From Penium margaritaceum (taxonomy: Eukaryota > Streptophyta > Zygnematophyceae > Desmidiales > Peniaceae), in the NCBI GenBank assembly GCA_023375785.1, contig SZWC01016068.1, positions 1 through 64,000 on the forward strand: a stretch of 64,000 nucleotides of DNA, read 5' to 3'. Positions within the stretch are counted from its first letter, which is position 1, and each line of letters begins with the position of its first letter. Under the pieces are notes generated by a model. That model had not been told where the DNA came from and made no database searches. It saw nothing but the letters and a program-made list of their open reading frames with translations. Below are positions 57,464 through 64,000 of the stretch, piece after piece. The translations under genes were made by a program, and so were the position numbers.

Positions 57464-58201
57464 TGTTAAAAAAGGAGCCATCCGGCTCAGTTACAGATCC
57501 ACAGGAGAAAGTTCCAGAAAAGTACTAGATGCCTGCTGTGATTGTCAATCCGACTTCACCATTGGACAAATCAGGTGGCAATATGTCTACGGTCCAATTT
57601 TAAGGCCGATCCAACAGTCGGGTTAGGAGATATGATTTTTTTAAGTTTCTAGGGTCATCCACCGCTGATATCCGAGTCACCATGGGCGATGGCTCCATGC
57701 ATTATCCAGGGAAAAGAAAAAAGCAAGACGTCCACGATCAAGACTTTATGGGAGAAAAATCAAAAAAGGTCCTAGATTCTTGGATTGTCTTGTCAGAGAA
57801 TGCTGACTAGGAAAAACATACCTCTCATCACTTTTTAGGAGGGATGAGATCCTTGTGTGCTAGCCATGGACACATGGCAATTCTCCATGGGATTGTGGAT
57901 TATGTAACCACTACGAGTGTGCCATGAGAGCATTTTCTACCTCTATAGGTTGTGTGTGAGTGGTCAGCCTGATTGCTAGGCTGATTTCCTTCCTTCTGTG
58001 ACTTTATGGACTCTAGTATGTGAGTCTTAGTCTCCATGGCTAAGTGGTGTCCCTTGTCATAGGGCTGATTTGCCCAAGCTCTAGCTCAATATGTATTCCA
58101 TCATTTTGAGTGATTTAACAAACATTCTTCAACACAAGTGATGCCCTTCATTTCCGACATGCTTGCTATTCCAAGGCTCCCTCTCTCCTCCAGTTCAAAC
58201 A
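57464..58201 (+). repeat. Copia A LTR, 5' LTR of A8
   Basis: 738 bp family A LTR. Confidence 0.87.
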
Positions 58202-58203
58202 CT

Positions 58204-58215
58204 TGGTATCATAGC
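58204..58215 (+). promoter_or_regulatory. Primer-binding site of A8
   Basis: Near-exact tRNA-iMet type site after the LTR. Confidence 0.75.
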
Positions 58216-58779
58216 CAAGTTCTGCCACTTTTAGCCAGCACACGCCGTCAATCTCAGAGTGATGGGTTCGGATGAAACGTTCAATAAATTTGATGATCCA
58301 CCAGTAGATCTTCAACTCCAAAAGACAAGGTTTTGAAAAAGCCCAATATCGCAATGATCCAATAGTCAGATTGACAGTTATGCTTAAAACAAGGTCGGCC
58401 AGGGCTACACTCTTCTCTTTGAGTACGAGTGTGTTTTTCCTAAGCTTTCCATTGGTACAAAAATATCTGCATTCCATTGGTACGTTTGGGAGAAACGCCG
58501 TTTACAAGCTGGCTGGTGTGAGCTGGAGTAGGAGTAGACGCATACCCTGTTTTCAAGAGGGTATATCTCTTAAAATCGCCTCTTGATGACCCTGTTTTAT
58601 GGGTCGATCTGAACTTTTTTGAGCTCAGTTTTCCAGTGGTAGGCTAAGATTTTCAAAATTTCCAGTCAACTAGCCTCTACAGTGCATTTTATGTCAGATA
58701 GAGTTCTGGCAGAAGCAGTAGCAGAAGCAGAGGTAGCGCCACCACTGAAGGGTTGCGCTAAGCATCACCAAGGTTTAAA
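58216..58779 (+). other. A8 untranslated leader
   Basis: Copia A leader, somewhat shorter than in other copies; noncoding. Confidence 0.75.
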
Positions 58780-59700
58780 ATGGCAGCATTAGGCATGATA
58801 ACAGCAGCCCAGTCCTTGGAGAGGCTAGAAGGGTGCGCCAACTTCATGTTTTGGAAGATCCGTATCCGCCTCCTTTTGAAGGAGAGGGGCTTGTGGGAGG
58901 TGGTGTGCGGCGACGAGCACCCTCCGCCTCCACAGGCAAAAGGCATCACCGCAATAAAGGTGGTGGTGGGGAAGACGCTGCAAAAAGGTTCACTAGATGC
59001 AAATTCATCTACAGCTACAGCGTCGGCATATGAGGAGTGGAAGAAGAACGACAGGCAGGCCTAGAGGCTGCTTTTCAACACCATCTCCAACCCGCATCTC
59101 CAGTACGTGAGTGACAAGGCTACTGCAAAAGAGGGATGGGACACGTTGTGCAAGAAGTATGAGAGTAAGGATCGTGCAGTCCTCATGCTTTTGGAGGAGA
59201 AGATAATGGGGTTGAAAATGTAGGGTGGCGAAGGGATGGAGGCGTACTTGCATAGTGTAAAGGAGCTGGCAAAGCAGCTGAAAGTAACCGGCAACCCTGT
59301 GGAAGAGACGCACTTCATCCTCCTCTTGCTAAGGGAACTCCCAACAAGCTATGACACAGTGCGAGAGACGGAGTGCGAGCCGACTCTTGACCTGGACTGC
59401 ATCTACAGGCACCTGGTACATGTAGAACTGCGTCCCAATGCCGTAAAGCGCAATGGCGGCAGCAGCAACAATGAAGCAGCTTTCATGGCCATGGGCTCAC
59501 GCAACCAACAGCAGCAGCAGTCCGGGCAACAGAGGGGCAAGAAGAAGGGCAAGTGTCACTATTGCCAGAAAGAGGGACACTATAAGAAAGAGTGCTTCAA
59601 ATATAACAGGGACCAGAAGGAGTAGTAGCAGCAGCAGCAGTAAAAATAGTATCCTCCACAGCAACAGCATCAGCTATCACAACAATGTCAGCAATACAAG
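58780..59700 (+). pseudogene. A8 gag
   Basis: ATG at 58,780 (MAALGMITAAQSLERLEG). Open for 94 codons, then UBN2-like part (LLLRELPTSYD near 59,320), and a well kept CCHC knuckle CHYCQKEGHYKKEC near 59,552-59,593; Gln-rich spacer at 59,620-59,700. Broken, few to several breaks. Confidence 0.87.
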
Positions 59701-62700
59701 AGCAGCAGAACCAGACCGGCGTGCGCCATTTTGGCAACATGAATGTCGCCAAGGAGGTCCACGACCGCCTATTCATGGTGAAGTCTGACATGTCGCAGAA
59801 GGAAAAGGCAGAGCTAGCATGGTACAAGGACTCAGGGTGTACCAAGAGTCTGACATACCAAAAGGAGTGGTTTATGCAGCTACTCCTCATTCTTCCTCCT
59901 TTGATTACTTTGGGTGATGATCAGGTGGTATATGCTAAGAGGATTAGGATTGTGCATATGTGGTTGGAGACCCCGCGTGGCATTGGAGTGGGAGTGTTCC
60001 ATGGCGTCCTGTACGTACCTAATGCTGCGTTCAATCTTCTCTCAGTCTCCTCTGTCACCAAGACAGGACTGCGAGTCGTCTTTGACGACAACTATGGCTA
60101 CATCCTCCACAAGGAAAGACGACAGGATTTGGCCTGGTCGGTGAAAGAAGGTGACATGTACCGCCTGCTGAGGGTGACCAAGATCCCGCGCGAGTAGAGT
60201 CTTGCAGTAGTGGTGTAGGCAAAAGTGGGCAAAATTTGGCATGCGGACTATGGTTACATCGACATGCGCGCCTTGCAGCAACTTCAAACAAAGCGGATGG
60301 TGCATGATTTGCCCGCCATCTCTAACTTTGAGCAGTAGTTGTGCATCGGCTATTCGGAGGGAAAGCAGCATCAAGAGGCATTCTCTGGAGTAGGGGAGTG
60401 TGCAACGGAGGTGCTGGAGCTGGTCCACACAGACTTATGTGGCTCGATGCAGACCGAGAATTTTAGAGGCTCTAGGTATCTTCTCACCTTCATTGATGAT
60501 TTCATGCATTACACTGTTGTGTACTTCTTTTCCTCCAAGGACCAGTGCTTTGACAGATTCAAGGATTTCAAGGCCATGGTGGACAACCAGACTGACAAGA
60601 AAATCAAGGTACTGCGTAGGGACCACGGTGGAGAGTACCTGAGCAAGACGTTCCAGGACTACCTCGCAGCAGTAGGTATCAAGGCGCAGCGCACTCCACC
60701 ATACTCGCTCTAAGACAACGGCGTAGCAGAACGCGCCAACTGCACCATCGTTGAGTCAGCACGCTCCATGCTGCACACGGCTCGGCCCACCTACAACTTT
60801 TAGGTGAAAGTAGTGAGCAATGTGGTGTACATCAAGAACTACAATCCAAGAAAGGCCGTAGAGCAGATGACGCCGTACGAGGTATGGTTCGGTAAGAAGC
60901 AGAGCGTGGGTCATCTTCATGCGTTTGGCAGCTTGGCGCACATGCTTGTACCAAAGGAGAAATCGCAAAAGTGGGACGTGAAGAGCGCTTAGATGCTGAT
61001 GATTGGCTACGGCGAGGCAAGTAAGGCGTATCGCCTTTACGAGAGGGATACAGGCCATGTCATCATCTACAGGGATGTTGTCGTCAACGAGATTAACGTC
61101 ATCGGCACCAACATTGCCAGTGAAGAGATAGAAGATATAGCAGTTAACAAAGCACTGGGAGCATGTATCCTTCCCGACCCAGTCGCTCTTGATCCTCCAC
61201 TATGACAGTAGGAGAACCTGTCTACTCTCCCATATCTCATGCAGTAGATACAACAACCTCATCGACAGAAGCAGAGGAAGAAGATGCACCACCATTAGTA
61301 GGAGCTGTGATGTCAGCAACACCGCGTCAGACACCTACGAACGCTCCTGTACCAGGTCGTAGGTACCCTCTCAGGGTGCGCTACAAGCCCGGTGAACGCG
61401 GGGATTTCTGAATGCTCCAGAAACCAGACCAAATGAATGTTGCAGTTGCAGTAGACTCTGATGAGCCGACGTCCTACAAGGAGGCCATGGCTGCACCAGA
61501 TGCAGCACATTCGGCACAAGATGTGCAGTAGGAGATACAGTCGCAGTTCGACAATGGTATGTGGGAGCTGACTGAACATCCACTTGGACGTAAGGTGATC
61601 AAGTCCAAGTGGGTGTTCAAGAAGAAGCAAGGAGCAGATGGCAACCTGGAAAAGTACAAAGCGAAACTGCTCACCAAGGGCTACTCGCAGCAGGAAGGCA
61701 TCGACTACACAGAAACCTTTGCTCTTGTTATAAAGTTTGCCTCTGTGTGTACGCTTGTTTCCTATACAGCAATAGAGGACTTTGAGGTACACCACATGTA
61801 CGTCAAGACAGCGTTCCTGAACAGTGACCTGGAGGAGGAGATTTATATGGAGTAGCTAGAGGGGTTCGTCATGGATGGTGAGGAGCACCTACTTTGTAAG
61901 CTGCAAAAGTCGCTATACAGCCTCAAGTAAGCGTCGCGTATTTGGAACCAGAAGTTGGATTCGGCATTACAGTGCATGGGGTTTAAGCGTAGTGAGTGTG
62001 ACTATAGCGTCTATCAAAGGAAACATGGTCGTAAGGTGGTCATCATCATCGTGTATATGGATGACATGCTCCTCCTTTCAAACAGCATGTCTTCATTGCA
62101 GGAGTTCAAGGAGGCCATGCATGAGCGCTTCCAAATGTCTGATCTTGGGAAGGAATCATACTTCCTTAGTATTAAGATAACACGTGACCGTAAATCACGC
62201 TCTCTCTCGCTGCAGCAGAGCCGCTATATCAAGAATGTCTTGCAACGGTTCGGCATGGCAGAGGCCAAACCGATCGGCACGCCGCTCGAGACGTGGTAGT
62301 ACCTCATGAGTTTCAGTGGAGAAGCAGATGCAGCTGGGCGACAGAAGTACCAAAGAGCCGTCGGCAACCTCATGTACCTGATGGTTGCAACCAGGCCGGA
62401 CCTCGCACAAGCTGTCAGCGCTATGAGCTAGCACATGGCTAATCCCGGACCTGAGCACCTGAAGGCAGTGATGCGGATCTTGCGCTATCTTGCTGGAACC
62501 ATCAACATTGGCATCACCTACAACGGCAACGACAACAACATCATCGGCTATACAAACGCAGATTGGACTTCAAACCCTGAGGACCGGAAGTCCATCTGTA
62601 GACATGTGTTCCTCATGAACGGTGGGGCCATCAGCTGATGCAGCAAGCGGCAGGTGGTTGTGGCCACCTCAAGCACGGAAGCTGAGTACATCTCTCTCAG

Positions 62701-63010
62701 CTTTGGAGCCAAGGAAGCAGTTTCGCTTCACCGTCTCATGTCAGAGATGAGTGGGAGTGCAGCAGTTCCAGTTCCTGTGTGCGTCAACAACCAGAACTCA
62801 ATCACACTTGCCATAGATCATGAGTACCATGCACGCACCAAGCACATTGATATCGCATACCTCTTCATCAGGCATATGGTGCAGGAGGGTGCTATCAAGT
62901 TGGAGTTTACTCCAACCAGTAAGCAAGTCGCTCATTTCTGCACCAAGCCAGTGACCCGTGAGAAGCAATAGTTAAGCATCAAGGCATGTGGACTCAGCCC
63001 ACTTTGACTA
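59701..63010 (+). pseudogene. A8 pol: protease, integrase, reverse transcriptase, RNase H
   Basis: Protease at 59,712-60,190 (AWYKDSGCTKSL with catalytic Asp; a 170-codon open stretch), GAG-pre-integrase at 60,230-60,390, integrase at 60,400-60,990 (RYLLTFIDDF, GGEYLSKTFQDYLAA), linker to 61,410, reverse transcriptase at 61,559-62,290 (VFKKKQGADGNLEKYKAKL, YMDDMLLLSNSM near 62,060), RNase H at 62,435-62,971 (YTNADWTSNPEDRKS). Polypurine tract before the LTR. Broken, about ten breaks. Confidence 0.87.
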
Positions 63011-63026
63011 CGACAAGGAGGGAGAT

Positions 63027-63756
63027 TTTTGGGAAAGGAGCCATCCAGCTCACTTCGAGGTCCCGAGGAGCAAATTCCAGGACACTACAAGATGCTTGCT
63101 CCGGTCGTCAGTCTGCCTTCACCATTGAAAAGATCAGGTGGCGAAATTGCAACGGTCCAAGTTTGAGGCCGATCCAATGGTCAGGTTTGGAGATATGAAT
63201 TTTCAAAGTTTTCGTGCTCATCGACAGCAGATGTCCGGGTGACCAAGGCCGATGGCTCCATGCCTTAGCCTATCCAAAGAAAAAGGCAAAAGGTCCAGGT
63301 TCAACACCTGATGGGAGAAATATCCAAAAAGGTCCTAGATTTCCTGATCTGAGTATGCTGACTAGGAAAAAGGTACCTCTCCTTACTTTTTAGGTGAGGT
63401 GAGATCCTTGTTTGCTAGCCATGGACACATGGCAATTCCCCATGAGATTCTGGGTTATGTGACCACTAGGAGTGTGCCATGAGAGCATTTTCTAGCTCTC
63501 TAGGTCGAGTGTGAGTAGTCAGCTTGATTGTTAGGCTGGTTTCCTCCCTTACGTGAGACTATGGACTCTAGTGTGTGAGCCTTAGCCTCCATGGCTAAGA
63601 GGTGTGGCTTGTGAGAGGGCTGACTTGCCCAAGCTCTAGCTCTATATGTACTCAATCATTTTGAGTGATTCAATAACCATTCTTCAGTACAACTGATGCC
63701 CTTCCAATCCCACATGCTCGCTTCTCCAAGGCTCCCTCTCTCCTCCAGATCCAAAA
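63027..63756 (+). repeat. Copia A LTR, 3' LTR of A8
   Basis: About 730 bp; partner of 57,464-58,201. Confidence 0.87.
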
Positions 63757-64000
63757 GGATGGAGGCGTACTTGGACAGGGCAAAGAATTTGGCAAAGCAG
63801 CTGAAAGCGGTCGGCAACCGTGTGGAAGACACGCGCTTCGTTCTCCTCATGGTGAGGGGACTTCCAATGAGCTATGACACGGTGTGAAAGACGTTGGAGT
63901 GCCAGCAAACTCTCAACCTTGACTTCATGTGCACGCATTTTGTGCAAGTTGAGCAGCATCGCAATGCCGCAAAGTGTAATGGCGGTAGCAGGAGCAGTGA
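63757..64000 (+). pseudogene. Copia A gag fragment (A9), runs off the window
   Basis: Begins mid-gag at MEAYLDRAKNLAKQL, through LLMVRGLPMSYDTV, directly after the A8 LTR. The same word occurs in every A gag. Probably the element into which A8, or an element recombined with it, inserted. Broken fragment. Confidence 0.8.

Larger units (their letters stand above)
57464..63756 (+). mobile_element. Copia A fossil A8
   Basis: Full-length layout (6.3 kb): 5' LTR 57,464-58,201, PBS, leader, gag, pol, polypurine tract, 3' LTR 63,027-63,756. The left flank is a minus-strand Copia B scrap and the right flank plus-strand Copia A gag; no matching target duplication seen. Broken, about ten or more breaks. 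Confidence 0.87.

Noticed and set aside
1-64000. CRISPR arrays, tRNA genes, rRNA genes, bacterial operons
   Set aside because: Repeats are transposon-derived. The tRNA-like words are primer-binding sites 2 bases after LTRs. No cloverleaf or rRNA core was recognised.

Overview
The window looks like a piece of heterochromatic, transposon-packed chromosome from a green plant lineage. The evidence is Ty1/Copia elements primed by a site matching the initiator tRNA-Met 3' end, a hAT element with short GT-AG introns, and a total absence of recognisable host genes. The species cannot be fixed from this sequence. No tRNA, rRNA, CRISPR array or bacterial-type operon was seen. Essentially all of the 64 kb can be assigned to two Copia families (called here A, LTR about 737 bp, and B, LTR about 750-770 bp), one hAT DNA transposon in two copies, one 327-bp hAT-type MITE and one unidentified 629-bp insert.

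Layout. Bases 1-21,845 are a direct tandem duplication: 1-10,598 (its first roughly 320 bases lie outside the window) and 10,599-21,845, differing at roughly 1-2% of sites. Each copy holds, left to right: the hAT element inside the RNase H region of a Copia B fossil (B1); an LTR of family B; the start of a second Copia B fossil (B2); part of a minus-strand Copia A fossil (A1); the front half of a plus-strand Copia A (A2) inserted in A1; and the first LTR of another Copia A (A3) inserted in A2. Right of the duplication the nest closes in reverse order: rest of A3 to 27,566, rest of A2 to 31,395, rest of A1 to 34,834, rest of B2 to 37,059. A complete-length Copia A (A4, 37,060-43,382) sits in the closing LTR of B2, which resumes at 43,383-44,073.

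From 44,074 an older Copia A (A5) is split by a younger one (A6, 46,805-53,158). After A5 ends near 54,183 come head-to-head scraps of Copia B reverse transcriptase, a partial Copia A (A7) carrying the unidentified 629-bp insert, a small antisense Copia B scrap, a complete-length Copia A (A8, 57,464-63,756), and gag of a last Copia A running off the right edge. All LTR elements are fossils with many breaks; none looks whole.

The liveliest part is the hAT/MITE pair. The hAT (complete in the second duplicate, 10,821-14,589) has a perfect 8-bp target duplication, two spliceable introns, a BED finger and a hAT core whose long first exon is interrupted only by TAG codons. A MITE with nearly the same terminal repeat and the same TCGCGA-type subterminal core lies inside the hAT in the second duplicate only, with its own perfect 8-bp target duplication. 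This gives a relative clock: Copia nesting and hAT insertion, then segmental duplication, then MITE insertion.
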